Below are positions 23,252 through 34,432 of a DNA stretch of 64,000 bases, in pieces. The DNA comes from Ditylenchus dipsaci (lineage: Eukaryota; Nematoda; Chromadorea; Rhabditida; Anguinidae), in assembly GCA_004194705.1 (NCBI GenBank), contig SADC01001280.1, forward strand, positions 620,001 to 684,000, in the 5' to 3' direction. The number at the start of each line of letters is the position of its first letter. Position 1 is the first letter of the stretch. Under the pieces are notes generated by a model, which did not search any database, was not told where the DNA came from, and saw only the letters and a program-made list of their open reading frames with translations. A program made the position numbers and the translations under genes.

Positions 23252-24166
23252 GGCATAGGGGCGTTTGGCGGTTGGCGTGACAAATGTCACAAAAACCGCC
23301 AAACGTCTTAACAAAACGCCAAGCTTTTGAAATTTGAATTTCATTTTTGTTTTTTGTGCGGTCGTGTGTGTTTTTTGCTATTTTGCTCTCTCGTTTTTTC
23401 TCAAAGTCTCATTTTTGGGTATTGTGAAGGTTTGTGGGTTTTTCTATACCGGCAATTCTCATCGGCCTAATTAAATACATCCCCATTTAATTCATTCCTT
23501 GTCAGTAATAGGGCTCTAATTGGGCTGGTAACAACGACTTTTTTCATTTTTAACACTTAGGGTAAACGTGTTTGAGGGAATTTAATTTCGACATCAGAAT
23601 CCTTACTTATTACCTGTATTCTGCTATTCTCACTGTCATTTTCAGTGTTTGACTAATTAGCTAACTTTATTTTTTCACTTTAACGTCGTGCGCCTCGGAA
23701 CTACTGATAATTAAACTCTCACTTAGATACACTGTAATTTCTCTAGATATCTTAGTGACACTGAACAATCGCGGAGACCACTCTGTCAGCCGAGTAAATG
23801 GTGGGCTCCGACTGAACGGCGGACAGCCGATGAACACAAAAAATAACAAATGTCGGCACCATTAACACGGGAAAGGCCGTGCGTACTAAACTATGCGTTT
23901 TGTGCGGAATTTACGCTGGGCATGATGGCCATGATGAATTCCGCACAAAACGCATAGTTACAACGTCTTACAACGTCGAAGTGGCTGTACTGGTAATAGT
24001 TTCAATAGTGTCTAACGGCTGAGGTCTCCAACACACACACAGTAAAGAACACACGACCGCACAAAAAACAATAATGAAATTCAAATTTTAAAAGTTTGGC
24101 GTTTTGTTAAGACGTTTGGCGGTTTTTGTGACATTTGTCACGCCAACCGCCAAACGACTACGCACC
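23252..24166. mobile_element. GG-ended foldback element 1, 915 bp, 9 bp TSD
   Basis: Target duplication ATTCACTAT at 23,243-23,251 and 24,167-24,175. Ends GGCATAGGGGCGTTTGGCGG and GGTGCGTAGTCGTTTGGCGG with arms of about 140 bp containing GTGACAAATGTCAC. An inner palindrome CTATGCGTTTTGTGCGGAAT is at 23,891-23,958. No coding content. Confidence 0.9.
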
Positions 24167-24175
24167 ATTCACTAT

Positions 24176-24240
24176 ATTTATCGCCCACCCTCTAATAAAC
24201 GCCCATCCTCTAATAAACGCCCACCTTAAGGACCTATATC
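24176..24240. mobile_element. TACCGTATTT-family fragment
   Basis: Tandem CTCTAATAAACGCCCA motifs, as in the left ends of this family. Truncated. Confidence 0.5.
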
Positions 24241-24609
24241 TCAGTTTAAAAAAATTATTTTGCAATCTGTTTTTTGCGTTTTCTTAGTTACCACGAGTTT
24301 ACCTGATTCCACTTTTAAATTTTGGTTGAGCACCCAAAATCTCAAAATCGAAATATTTTTTAAGGCCCCTGTTGTTTTTGTTTAGCTTGGGAGACCAAGC
24401 TGTTCTTGGCACGGCAACTCCAGTAGTGCCCATCGAAATGGTATTTTAGGCGCGCTTAGTAAGCAACACATAATAAGATCACATAATAGTTCTCTAAGCT
24501 AACTAGAAGTCAATTTTAGCCTAAAATTGATTCATACCAGAGTTTCTATATGCGGTAGGCTCTAGTTAACGAATACAGGCGAACCTCGCTATTACGTAAC
24601 TCAAGGGAC

Positions 24610-24815
24610 TGGCTGAAAATTTATACCACCACCTGGTGCCGCAATATGGTTACCACCATTTGAGTACTACCACCTGCGTACCACCGTCGGGATACTACAC
24701 CTGCACGTCAATACCATAGGACTACCACCTGGGTACCCTATCTGGGTATTACACCTAGGTACCACTACTGTGTACCACCACCTGAGCACCACCATCTGGG
24801 TATCATTACCACTCT
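24610..24815. repeat. Degenerate minisatellite, ACCACCTGGGTACCA type
   Basis: Around ten degenerate copies of an 18-20 bp unit containing TACCACCACCTGGGTA. Confidence 0.65.
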
Positions 24816-25249
24816 TAATCCACATTATCTAAACATTATACCTACCCACCCAAAAAGCACACCTTTTTAAAAAAATATTCCTTGAGATCATCCTCTGTCG
24901 AAGCATTCCATATTAATATTTTAGGAGTGGGATCTATTTATTTTAGGAATGGGAGTACCCTAGTGGTAGTTGCCAGTTAGATGTACTAAGCCATGGTTAT
25001 GATTATCAGGCGTCCTGATCGAGGATAAGCAATCCAGGTGGCATATAGGCCACCTGGGTGGATATCCATCTGACAGAAGGTCTCACCAGGACTTTTAAGT
25101 GCTTGAGTATTTTCGCATACCTCTCCAGCCATCTTGCACACCTACTGAGCCACCTAGCATATCTACAGAGCAACCTTGAATTCCATTTCAGTGAAGGGAC
25201 TGCTTGTACGAGATTCAAGAAACAATAATGAGAGTGAATGATTGGGGGT

Positions 25250-25365
25250 GAACTATTCTGGGTGAATCGGTCGGGGGTGAATCGGCTGGAATGAATTGAC
25301 TGGGGGTGAATCGGCTGGGAATGAATTGACTGGGGTGAATCGGCTGGGGGTGAATTGTCCGTGTC
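25250..25365. repeat. Minisatellite, GGGGGTGAATCGGCTGG type
   Basis: Alternating GGGGGTGAATCGGCTGG and AATGAATTGACT blocks, about five copies. Confidence 0.7.
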
Positions 25366-25586
25366 CCTCGAGCGTCTCAGTTTGCTAGAACTACTATTTT
25401 TAAATTAACTTTTTGGAAATACAAATCTTTTCGAGATGAACTGTTTTTCGAATTCCATAATGCGAATATATAGAGCTTTTTCCCAACGTTTCCAACTTGT
25501 TATTCTTCAGAAAAATCTTCTTGCTGCCGGTTGCTTGTCTCTTCTGCCCTCTCTCTATTTGTACAAGTCTTTCAAGCAAATAAGAA

Positions 25587-26470
25587 ATGGTTTGTTTTTA
25601 GCATTTGATTTTTTTTAAACCGAAACTACCTCTTTGCAGTCTTCATTTGGTGCTCGAACAATTCCTCGTGCCACACTTCTTCGGCTGCAGAATGAGCTCC
25701 GTGAACTAAAAAGTAATGTTGATGCAGGCTTCGTGATCTTTCAACCGAACGAAACTAATTTTCTCTCTTGGAAAGTTGCTATTTTCGGAGCTCCTGACAC
25801 AGTCTATCAGGTATAAGAGCATTTCTAATATCAGCACAGTTTTAATTACTTTGTGTTTTGCAGGGGGGATATTTCGTCGCAAACCTGAGCTTTCCAGACA
25901 ACTATCCTTTCGCTCCGCCAGTTCTCAAGTTCACTAATCCTCCCCTTCATCCCAATGTCTACCGGTAGCCTCTCTACTTTCATTCTTTTTTTTCATGAAA
26001 TGAATTTAAGGATGGCACTGTCTGTATCAGCATCTTGCATTCCGCCCAAAATGAAGCTACCAGTGGTGAAGCCGACAACGAACGATGGAACATCACTCAG
26101 TCTGTCCGCACTGTCCTACTCTCGATCATCTCCATGCTGAATGAACCGAACTTGTCTTCTCCAGCCAATGTTGATGCCGCAAGAATGTTCCGAGATTGGA
26201 AGGAAACAAGAACACTGCATACACTGATCTGATCAAGTAAGCAATTCCTGCTCATATCGAACTGTGTGATACGGTGGTGGTTTTCAGTGTTCAAATCGAA
26301 GAATCAAAAGCCGTACCAACACCGATGGAATTGCTGTGCCGCTGACTCAAGAGCAATATCTCAAGCAAAGCGAAGATGCAAAGAAAGCTCGGATGCCGCA
26401 GCAAAAGCTAGTGGAGATGGATTTCACAAACGACCCTATTGACTTCACCGATGATAATCAGGATGAGTAG
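25587..26470 (+). CDS. ubc-3: CDC34/UBE2R-type ubiquitin-conjugating enzyme
   Basis: An E2 that passes ubiquitin from E1 to substrates together with SCF ligases. Exons: 25587-25589 (ATG only, spliced to 25640), 25640-25810, 25864-25964, 26011-26236, 26288-26470. Introns are 46-53 bp. Motifs: WKVAIFGAPDTVYQ, GGYFVANLSFPDNYPFAPP, active-site Cys in DGTVCISILH, the acidic-loop insertion NEATSGEADNERWN typical of CDC34/UBE2R, then SMLNEPNLSSPANVD. The tail is acidic (DFTNDPIDFTDDNQDE). Single-base losses at the start of exon 4 (near 26,010), near 26,205 and near 26,316 break the frame, yet residues on both sides fit the family, so consensus error is likelier than decay. UBE2G is less likely because RTVLLSIISMLNEPN matches UBE2R. 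Confidence 0.88.
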
Positions 26471-26771
26471 AAATCATAAACAAATTTTTCCAACACTCTG
26501 TCTCAATTGCATCCTGTTTTCTTGTGCTGATAAATGAATGAGCCATTGTCTGTAATTATTATATTGCTTGCTTTTGGGCGGGTGCATGAATATGAAAACA
26601 CGAAATTTTCGGGAGAGGAGTGTGCACACCGAGATGCGAACAATTTTTAAACTCCCAGGTTCCGACTTTTTCCCTTTTTTGTCTAGTTCAAATCAAACTG
26701 GATTTAAATTTTAAAGATTTTCGTGAAAATTCCTGGAAAATCTAAAATTTTTTATATATAAGTACTGTAGT

Positions 26772-26975
26772 CAGGTTCACAGATCGAAAATCGCAAAAGC
26801 AGGATTTTGTTTCCAAAAAGCAGGAATTTAAACCAAAAAATCTACAAAAAGCAGGAATAAGCTGTTATAAAATGCTATGAGATGTGCGAAAATTCCTGCT
26901 TTTTCACGGAGAAAAAGCAGATTTTAAAATAAAAAAGCAGGAAATTCCTGCTAAGCAGGACATCTGTGAACCCTG
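26772..26975. mobile_element. hAT-type MITE, 204 bp, 8 bp TSD
   Basis: Duplication ACTGTAGT at 26,764-26,771 and 26,976-26,983. Ends CAGGTTCACAGATCG and CATCTGTGAACCCTG. Interior carries repeated AAAAAGCAGGAAT motifs in both orientations. Lies 300 bp after the E2 gene. Confidence 0.85.
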
Positions 26976-27028
26976 ACTGTAGTGGGTTTGAACTTATCAC
27001 TTATAACTTATCAGTTTAAAATTTTGCG

Positions 27029-27428
27029 GGCAGCCGACGATTGCGCCATTTCAAATTGCGCCAATTCAGATTGCGCCACATTCAAATTGCGCCAATGCAG
27101 ATTGCGCCACTGCAAATAGCGCCAAAATCAAATTGCGCCACTATATATTCTAATCAAAGTTAGGCAAATGCTTTTTTTAATCTGATCTCAACGAATTTTG
27201 TTCCCTTCTACTATTAGGGCTGACTGTTTTCATGTCCTTCAATGACCAATTTCAGTAAAATGACCAGAAATTTGCAGGGTTGTAATGGCGCAATGTGCAG
27301 TGGCGCAATTCGATTTTGGCACAATTTGCAGTGGCGCAATTTGCAGTGGCGCAATCTGCATTGGCGCAATTTGAATGTGGCGCAATCTGAATTGGCGCAA
27401 TTTGAAATGGCGCAATCGTCGGCTGCCC
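27029..27428. mobile_element. GG-ended foldback element 2, 400 bp, 9 bp TSD
   Basis: Duplication AATTTTGCG at 27,020-27,028 and 27,429-27,437. Ends GGCAGCCGACGATTGCGCCA mirrored. Each arm is a tandem of about seven units containing ATTGCGCCA. No coding content. Confidence 0.9.
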
Positions 27429-28104
27429 AATTTTGCGAGTTTAAATTTTTTCCGTTTTCGAACCTTTTATTGGATATTTATTCCATGTAGAGGTGGGCAA
27501 AGAGCAGATCAAGATTAGATTACATCGACATGACAAACATAATTGATAAAACTTTGCAATTTAGGTCAAAATTTGTGGGAATTTCATAGCTTGAAAATAA
27601 CTCGGATTGCTCAGAATTCCACTTCGGATAGCCTAAATGCCACTGAAGAGCGGTTTTGATGGCTCTAGGTGAATTCGTCCACGGTGAATTCGTCCACAGG
27701 TGAATTCGTCCACAGGTGAATTCGTCCACAGGTGAATTCGTCCACAAAAATAAAATTATATTTTTCGGCTGTACCGAAAAAGGTAAAGGAATATTTGGTA
27801 AAAGGCACATTTGGTAAAGACACATTTGTAAAGGCACATTTGGTAAATTTCTTTTGGTAAAGGCACATTTGGTAAAATTTCTTTTGGTAAAGGCACATTT
27901 GGTAAAATTTCTTTTGGTAAAGGCACATGTGGTGAGAAAACTTTTCCGTGGATATTTTCGGGTGGTATATCTTTTTGGTCATAAAGTTCTTGTTTTTGGC
28001 CATAGATCTTATTTCGACGCGGAATTGGCTGTTTTGGTCACAGAGACACCGTTTTCGGAGGGCGTAGACGTTTCCCCAATCATCTAAAAGCACTTTATGC
28101 TATC

Positions 28105-28225
28105 CGAACCCCGTCAAGCACCTAGTGACCAGGACATGAATCGAGGTCCTCTACTCAGGACAATTGCACCCAGAGGGTTTGAACCAGCGACCTTGGTGAT
28201 GAGTGCATGGACTTCTACACCACTC
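28105..28225 (-). repeat. tRNA-derived (SINE-like) segment
   Basis: On the minus strand: GAGTGGTGTAGAAGTCC (A-box-like), then CATGCACTCATCACCAAGG, then GCTGGTTCAAACCC (B-box match to GGTTCRANNCC). The stems do not pair well enough for a functional tRNA. Confidence 0.55.
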
Positions 28226-28249
28226 AAATACTCAAAATCATGATAAAAA

Positions 28250-28740
28250 ATAAGGTATGCGTCCAGGTGGATTCGAACCAGCAAGCTCTACATCACCACT
28301 TATAATCGCTCAGAACTCCATCCAGAGGACGAACCAAACCAAGTGGTCGTCCACTTGGATCGAAAATGCTTTTTTCACGTTTTCGGGTTCCAAAACCACT
28401 TTTCTGCACTAATTCGAGCATCCTGAAGATGGTTGACAGTGGTAAAATCACGTTTTACCAAGAAATTTTTAAGATATTGCTAATTGTTGATTTATCAAAA
28501 TCAATCGTTAGCAATAACTCAAAAATTTCTCGGTAAAAACGTAATTTTACCACTGTCAAACCATCTTCAGGATGCTCGAATTAGTGCAGAAAAGTGTTTT
28601 GAACCCGAAAACGTAAAAAAAGAATTTTTGATCCAAGTAGACGACCACTTGTTTGGTCACACTGCATGATGGGTTGTTAGTAATTCTAAGGGTTGATTTA
28701 GGTCGCTGGTTCGAATCCACCTGAGCGCATACCTTTTTTT
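28250..28740. repeat. Foldback with B-box-like ends
   Basis: The inverted ends carry AAGGTATGCG and AGGTGGATTCGAACC. Inside, a mirrored pair TTTTACCACTGTCAAACC / AAATTTCT arms surrounds CCAAGTGGTCGTCCACTTGG. The GGTTCGAATCC core equals a pol III B box. A sister copy lies at 51,580-51,995. Confidence 0.7.
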
Positions 28741-29567
28741 TTACCATAATGAAAGATATAAAAGCAGGCGTTTGACTTTTCAGGTCGTTTGGGTGAATTT
28801 ACCACTACTCTGGAGTTACCTCGATATCAAACTGTCCAGGTAGTAGCCACCCAGGTTTGGAGTTGGGTAGGTAAAATCGCACTTTTGTCTTAACAAGCCG
28901 AATTCCTCACACAATTTTAAGTAATAAAAAATGGTTTATTTTTTATTCTAAAGAAATTTTAATTTTGTAGGCCATCCAGGTGGACATCCACCTGACCAGG
29001 AGGTAACCACCGCACGTTTTGGGGTTTGCGTGGGTGAAATATTGATTTTAGTCCTAACAAACTTAATCTAACACATAATTTTAAGTTAGAAAAAATGAGT
29101 ATAATTAAGAAGAATTTTACTGGGAGAATATAGATATAGAAACCTGGAGAAAGAAAGGGAAAGAGAAGAAAAAGTTGGAATAAGAAGGTCTTTGAGAAGG
29201 TCATTCTTCTTGTAAGTAATACTTACTAAGTAATACTTACTTTTTACTTACTAAGTATCTAAAACATTTGACTAAGAACAGTAAACCAAGAAAAGTAAAT
29301 TCACAAAGTCACACGTAAAAAGATAACAACGAAAAACAGTTAGCCATAAAATTCACAGAATGAAAAGCATATATACGCTAAAAAAATTTGAACAATCAAA
29401 TTGGAGAAATAACGCCAAATTTTATTTTTGTGGACGAATTCACCTGTGGACGAATTCACCTGTGGACGAATTCACCGTGGACGAATTCACCGTGGACGAA
29501 TTCACCGTCGCCCGTTTTGATCGATCTTATCTAAATTGATTTGATCTTTGGCGATCTGAACGATGAT

Positions 29568-29893
29568 TTAAGGAGGCATGCCCACGCTAATAAGAGGTGG
29601 TGCCAGGGAATTCATTGAACTTCTGTACGGATTTTTAACTTGGTTTCTAACAAAACAAGGCCTAGAATATATTTTAGGTATGGTTTTGTTAGAAACCAAG
29701 TTGATAAATCCGTACAGAAATTCAATGATTAGGAAATGTTTTGTTGTTTTCTAACAAAACCATGCCTAAAAATAAATTCTAGGCCTTGTTTTGTTAGAAA
29801 CCGAGTTGAAAATTCCGTACAGAAAATCGATTATTAGAAAAAAATTTTGAATTCCCGGCACCACCTCTTATTAGCGTGGGCATGCCCCTTTAA
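29568..29893. mobile_element. TTTAA-flanked foldback, GGCATGCCCACGC family
   Basis: Ends AAGGAGGCATGCCCACGCTA and the complement, bordered by TTTAA on both sides. Two nested mirrored segments (GTTTCTAACAAAAC, ATTTTAGGTATGG). Copies or parts at 41,535, 45,098, 52,030, 60,620 and 61,003. Confidence 0.8.
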
Positions 29894-29940
29894 GCTGATC
29901 TGATATTTGCCCAGCCTTGATTCGATGTTACCGTATTTTC

Positions 29941-30734
29941 TCTAATATACCCACACTCTCTATTGTACCCACACTCTCTAATAAACCCACACTCCAGAGG
30001 GAGGTTGAAAAATAAACCCACACTCTCCAATTAACCCACACCCCTGAAGGGTCATTTTATCCTGATTGCCACAAAAAACAGCGTTTGAATTTTTATTGAT
30101 TTTTCTTTCTTTTTCAGTGAAGCTATGGACCAAATTATGCAGAACTACGGAGCGATCTGTCCGGCAGCAAAGAGGAGCAGCCAGTCAAGTCCAGAAAGCG
30201 CAAGGCCTACACAACAGAATGAAAGCTGCAAGTGGTCAAGCATGCCAAGCAAGTCTCGAAGAAAGCAGCCAGCAAAAAGTTCAACATTGATCGCTCGTCA
30301 GTCATTGAGTGGGTCAAGAAGGAGAACCAGCTGAAACAACTCAAGTTAGATTTCCTTCCAGCTTTTCTGTTTTATATATTTTTTTTCACTTCTAGGGAAT
30401 CCGCAACGGATGGCAAGAACAAGAAGAAACATCCTGGTGGTGGTCGCCCGCTCAAGTTTTAAGATCTTGACACGCAATTGGCAGCTTGGGTCAGGAAACG
30501 CCATTCAAAGAAGCTCAAGATCAGTCGCCGAACGATCCAAATGAAAGCACAACAAATGGTCAGCGCAGAAGAAGAAGTTGTTGATATTGTCGTTGTTGAA
30601 CATCGTTGTTGAACATTGTCGCGCCTTAATAAATAAACCCACACTCTCTATTATACCCACACTCTCTAATAACCCACCCCCTATAGGGAGGTTGAAAAAT
30701 AAACCCACATGTGGTTTAATTAGAGAAAATACGG
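29941..30734 (+). mobile_element. TACCGTATTT element carrying a DNA-binding remnant
   Basis: TA flanks at 29,939-29,940 and 30,735-30,736. Ends CCGTATTTTCTCTAATA and the complement, with tandem AATAAACCCACACTCTCTA motifs inside both ends. The interior holds a remnant of a CENP-B-like protein and no catalytic domain, so it is an internally deleted derivative. Confidence 0.85.
30127..30570 (+). pseudogene. CENP-B-like DNA-binding remnant of a transposase
   Basis: Reads RKRKAYTTE, stop, KLQVVKHAKQVSKKAASKK and FNIDRSSVIEWVKKE, a helix-turn-helix of the pogo/CENP-B kind. A 49 bp intron (CAA|GTTAGATT to CTTCTAG) joins in frame to ESATDGKNKKKHPGGGRPLKF, stop, then DLDTQLAAWVRKRHSKKLKI and SRRTIQMKAQQM, the second CENP-B-type domain. 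Two in-frame stops, one frame slip near 30,150, and no DDE domain. This ties the TACCGTATTT MITEs to the pogo/CENP-B group of Tc1/mariner elements. Confidence 0.75.
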
Positions 30735-30807
30735 TATCTGTACTTTTATGAAAAATTAAAATAGATGTCCTCATTAGGACAAGATTTTATTTACACACTT
30801 TTTTTAG

Positions 30808-32140
30808 TTAAAGTGATACAATTTCGAAAAAGTAAAACTGCACATCATACTTTAGTTTTTTAACCATTTGTAAACATTGCTTAGTTGCATGGTTTTCCAG
30901 TTCAAAGCTGTCAACAGGAACAGCTTGACCAATTCTGATTGCGATTTGTACTTTAAAGGAGTATTCTTTTGTTGAATTCACAAAGTACTGTAAAAATGTA
31001 AATTCTGGTACATTTGTATATTATAATGGGAACTTACTGATTTAATGCCATCAACGAGTGTGTGAAATGCAACATGAGCCCGTGGACCTATACACCCGAA
31101 TAAGTACTCAATCTGTAAATGATCCTGTCTGTCTTTAGGAATACCATGTATAAAATTTAGAAAGTCCGGTATCCGGATGTAATGCACCATTTGACGAAAA
31201 GTGACTAGCTGACATTGATAAAGCTGTTTATAGTCGCAAAAAGAAAAAGCTGGTCCTTGCGTGCCTAATTCAATGGCCAAGTTTGAGCACTTTTTAAGAA
31301 CTGGAGAAGAAAAACCTTAATGAAACGTTTAAACTTTAAAGTATAAACTACTAGTGTTGTATAATGGTACCGGGTGTTCAAAAAGTTTCAGGTTATTTTT
31401 ATCTTTTTCGAAAAATTATTCCCAAAACACCATTTTGTAGCTATGAATCTCTTCTTCAAAATAGTTGATGAGCTTTTAATTTTAAAATTCTGTTATGACT
31501 TTTCACAAATTTTTGAAAAAGGAAAATTACCGATGTTTATTTTATCTCCTTTTAAATCGGGAACTTATTCAGCACTTGTAAAAAATTAAACAATCTCAAT
31601 TTTTTCAAAGCGCTTACCTTTGATTTTTTTTCTATAACAATAAATACCAATTTTTTTTTCAAATTGGAGCATTATTATTTTCTTGTGCGAAAAATACCTT
31701 ATCTAGAAGTTTTACTATTGGTCTTTTATTGCCTTGAGAATTCTTTTCAAACGCTAGTACTAACTGATCATCACTCCAAATATGAGCCATAGTCATCAGC
31801 GTTTTTCGCAATCGTCGGTAAAACAGCCAGAAAAAATGCTTAACTCAGTCACTTTGGACCTCATGTATTTTTTGGACAAAACAGCAACTTTTTTAGATGT
31901 GGCTGGATTAGAAATAAAGCGATCGTGATCTTTCTCCAAATATATTTTGTTGTACGACACTTGGTGAATGAAAAAAATGGCTCTGGAAAAATATTGGTAC
32001 GGTTTGCAAGAAAAATGGCTGTCGATATGTTGATGAAATAACCTACAGACTAAAACACATGTATCTAAGTTTCGTCTGTCCAAGAAACTCAAAAAATCAT
32101 GTAGAATATCTGTGTTCAGACAATCAGTTTATTCTTTCGA
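30808..32140 (-). CDS. F-box protein gene
   Basis: Minus-strand exons: about 32,140-31,698, 31,300-31,038 and 30,987-30,808. The first exon carries an F-box, LNTDILHDFLSFLDRRNLD followed by TCVLVCRLFHQHI, then CFTDDCEK and, after a one-base loss in an A run near 31,803, TLMTMAHIWSDDQLVLAFEK. Exon 2 gives LAIELGTQGPAFSFCDYKQL; exon 3 gives QAVPVDSFELENHATKQC and ends EIVSL, stop. The intron before exon 2 (397 bp) may hide a small exon. The start codon was not fixed. The overall design and C-terminal spacing resemble the F-box gene at 33.6-34.4 kb, suggesting paralogues. Confidence 0.68.
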
Positions 32141-32664
32141 GATTTGCAGCTTTTTTGTCCCATTTACCTGATCTTTTCTAATATAAATAAGTGTTCACTG
32201 AGATAAAAATTGATTTTTTTGTCACGATTTAATAGTAAGAGCACCGTCACAGTTATGGAGTACATTAACTATATTGAGCCTTTCGTTGCTTCAAATTATT
32301 AAAAACACTATCCCGCAACGAAAAGCCTGACAATACCAACTTCTCGAGCAGTCAAGTTCAAAAGGCAAATTTTTTTATTTGTAGAAAAAACAATTTTACT
32401 GTAATTTTATAAGCTCAGATCCTATGACGCACATACAGAATAACCAAGAAACAATTTTTTCATCAAATAATTATTCTTGTACGAGTTAAACAAAAAGTTC
32501 TTCTCTTTTCATTTTCGTCTATCACTTCTAGTGATAAATATCGTTGTTGGCAGGACTTCTCATAGTAAATATATCAAAAATGTCACTTCTTTTCGGCAAA
32601 TTAAATGAAAAGCTGAATGAGCGAGATGTCTCATCTTGCAAGAAACGCTGAAAATAGTGTTTTA

Positions 32665-32791
32665 CAGTCAAACCTCGATATAACGATACCCCAGGGACCG
32701 GCTTTAGAGTGTCACTATATCGAGGTGTCACTTTGCAAAGATTTAACCAACCAAATCTTCTCCAAAGTGTCGTTGTATCGAGGTTCGACTG
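32665..32791. mobile_element. pogo-type MITE, 127 bp
   Basis: CAGTCAAACCTCGATATAACG to GTTGTATCGAGGTTCGACTG, flanked by TA. Confidence 0.85.
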
Positions 32792-32908
32792 TATTATGAA
32801 GAATGTTCGCAAAATTTTTGCCAATCTTTGTCTTGCGCACATCTTTTCAATTGTTCAAGTGTGATAGTTTTTTATTCGGAATCAAAGACTGTGTCTACAG
32901 AATAACTA

Positions 32909-33026
32909 CCGTATTTATTCTAATAGAAGGCCAGTCTCTATTAGAAGGCCAGTCTCTAATAAAAGGCCACCACCTGAAAGGGTTTGAAAAATAGAAGGCC
33001 GTGGCCTTCTATCAGAATAAATACGG
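32909..33026. mobile_element. TACCGTATTT-family MITE, 118 bp
   Basis: TA flanks; CCGTATTTATTCTAATAG and complement; tandem AGAAGGCCAGTCTCTAATA inside. Confidence 0.85.
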
Positions 33027-33332
33027 TATGTGTAATCACGATGTATATAGCTTTGCTGATGTCTTTCTTTGGGCTTCCCCATGGTTCAAGTCAGCCGAAA
33101 GCCAATTAAAAAACCCGGAGCCCTAATTTTTTTATCCATAAAAGGTTAATGCCCACGGTTTCCAGATGACAATTTTGAAAGTCAGACAAATCCAAACAAA
33201 TCAGATTTTCAGACAAAAAAATTATATTCTTTGTCTAAATAAGCGATTTTTTTACAATAAGTAAACATTATTTTTTAACAAAAAAAACATGAAAACCTAT
33301 TTTTCCACGTATTTCGGACCAGGTTGTCAAAC

Positions 33333-33470
33333 TAGGGTTGTGGAATTCTCCCGAATTTCGGAGAATTCTCCGGAGAATTTTCAGGAATTTCCAGTCTTTC
33401 CTAATAAAAACCTGCATTCACTCGAGAGAATTCTCCGATTTTTATTTTTTCGGAGAATTCCACAACCCTA
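33333..33470. mobile_element. hAT-like MITE, 138 bp
   Basis: Ends TAGGGTTGTGGAATTCTCC and complement. Flanking direct repeat GTCAAAC (7 bp) at 33,326-33,332 and 33,471-33,477. Internal GGAGAATTCTCC palindromes. Confidence 0.75.
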
Positions 33471-33572
33471 GTCAAACCGGAACTAGCAAAAGACTTTAAA
33501 ACTTAAGGTGAAAAGTTTTTCAGCCTATGCGAGAATGGACTTTGTAGGGCATGCGGTTTATCTTTTTTATCT

Positions 33573-34402
33573 TTACACAAGCTGTAATTTTATCAGGTTT
33601 TCAATGTAAAAAGACATACTTGCTTTACAATATCTAAAGTTTCCGACTGAATGCTTCGTTTGCATGAGCACACATGAAGCCTGAGCTTTCCTGGTCTGTG
33701 TCCTGGAATTGTATGCAGAAAATTTGCAAAAATTTGACTACCTATAGCGTAGCCACTGAGTCTATTCAGATCAACTAAATCACATTCAAATATTCGCTCA
33801 AACTTGGCTAGCAAAATTGCTGTTGGTCTTGGATAAAGGGAAAGTTTCAAATTTTTGCAAGGCAGTACATACTCAAAAAGCAAAAGCTGTTCATAGTATT
33901 GTTCATCTGTTAACTGTTTTGGAAAGCCACAGCTTATTTTCATTGAGGCTTGTCTCCAAATATGACTAATCAATGGCAAGTTGGACGTATAAATACTGCT
34001 TTCTTGAAGGCAAAGATGGAAATGGACTTGTTCCACACAAATTAATTTAAACTGTAAATAGGGCAGCATAACAGATAAACTGATCTGCAGATTATTAGCA
34101 TTTTCATTGGACTCATAGCTTTGCTGAGATGTAGCAGGGGGAATAAAGCTGCATGTGCTCTTGTAGGCATGGTAGAGACGAACATCCCAACCATCTAGTC
34201 TAGTGTTAACAGTAATCCCATAAAATTTTCTCAATGGAAATGTTGAGAAGAAAGTCAGAATAAGTTGCCTGAATCGTGAAGACACTAGTAAATAGTTGTT
34301 TAGATCAGTCCGCTTCAAAAAGCTGAGGATTTCATTCAGAATTTCGGCTGTCAAAATAATTTTACAGTAAGTTTTCTTTTTACCAAGAAAGTTTCGTTTC
34401 AT
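33573..34402 (-). CDS. F-box protein gene, intact frame
   Basis: ATG at 34,402; one long exon to 33,620 (261 codons), then either a 38 bp intron (donor GTATGT, acceptor TTACAG) to a last exon ending LV and stop at 33,573, or read-through to a stop at 33,593. N-terminal F-box: LTAEILNEILSFLKRTDLNN and YLLVSSRFRQLI. The rest (for example ISLSVMLPYLQFKL, SGYAIGSQIFANFLHTIPG) has no named domain and probably binds the target. No frame slip, unlike most genes here. A foldback element starts 30 bp before the ATG and may affect its promoter (inference). Confidence 0.75.
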
Positions 34403-34432
34403 CGATCTACAATTCTTGATTTGAATAAATAA

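Larger units (their letters stand above)
27661..29513. mobile_element. GG-ended foldback element 3, 1853 bp, 8 bp TSD
   Basis: Duplication GTTTTGAT at 27,653-27,660 and 29,514-29,521. Arms are tandems of GGTGAATTCGTCCACA (27,668-27,748) facing TGTGGACGAATTCACC (29,430-29,505). Inside the left arm is a second tandem, TTTGGTAAAGGCACA (27,785-27,930). The core (about 28,100-29,100) carries a tRNA-like segment and a foldback, and is homologous in reverse to the core of the element at 50,613. Confidence 0.88.

Noticed and set aside
27029..27428. CRISPR-like array of regularly spaced ATTGCGCCA units
   Set aside because: The units are mirrored about a centre and flanked by a 9 bp target duplication, which fits a foldback transposon, and the host is a nematode.
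28680..28720. Functional tRNA gene suggested by GGTTCGAATCC
   Set aside because: No cloverleaf can be formed: the bases around the B-box do not pair as a T stem and no acceptor stem is found.
31374..31589. Plus-strand 71-codon hydrophobic frame
   Set aside because: It lies in an intron of the minus-strand F-box gene and has AT-rich random composition.
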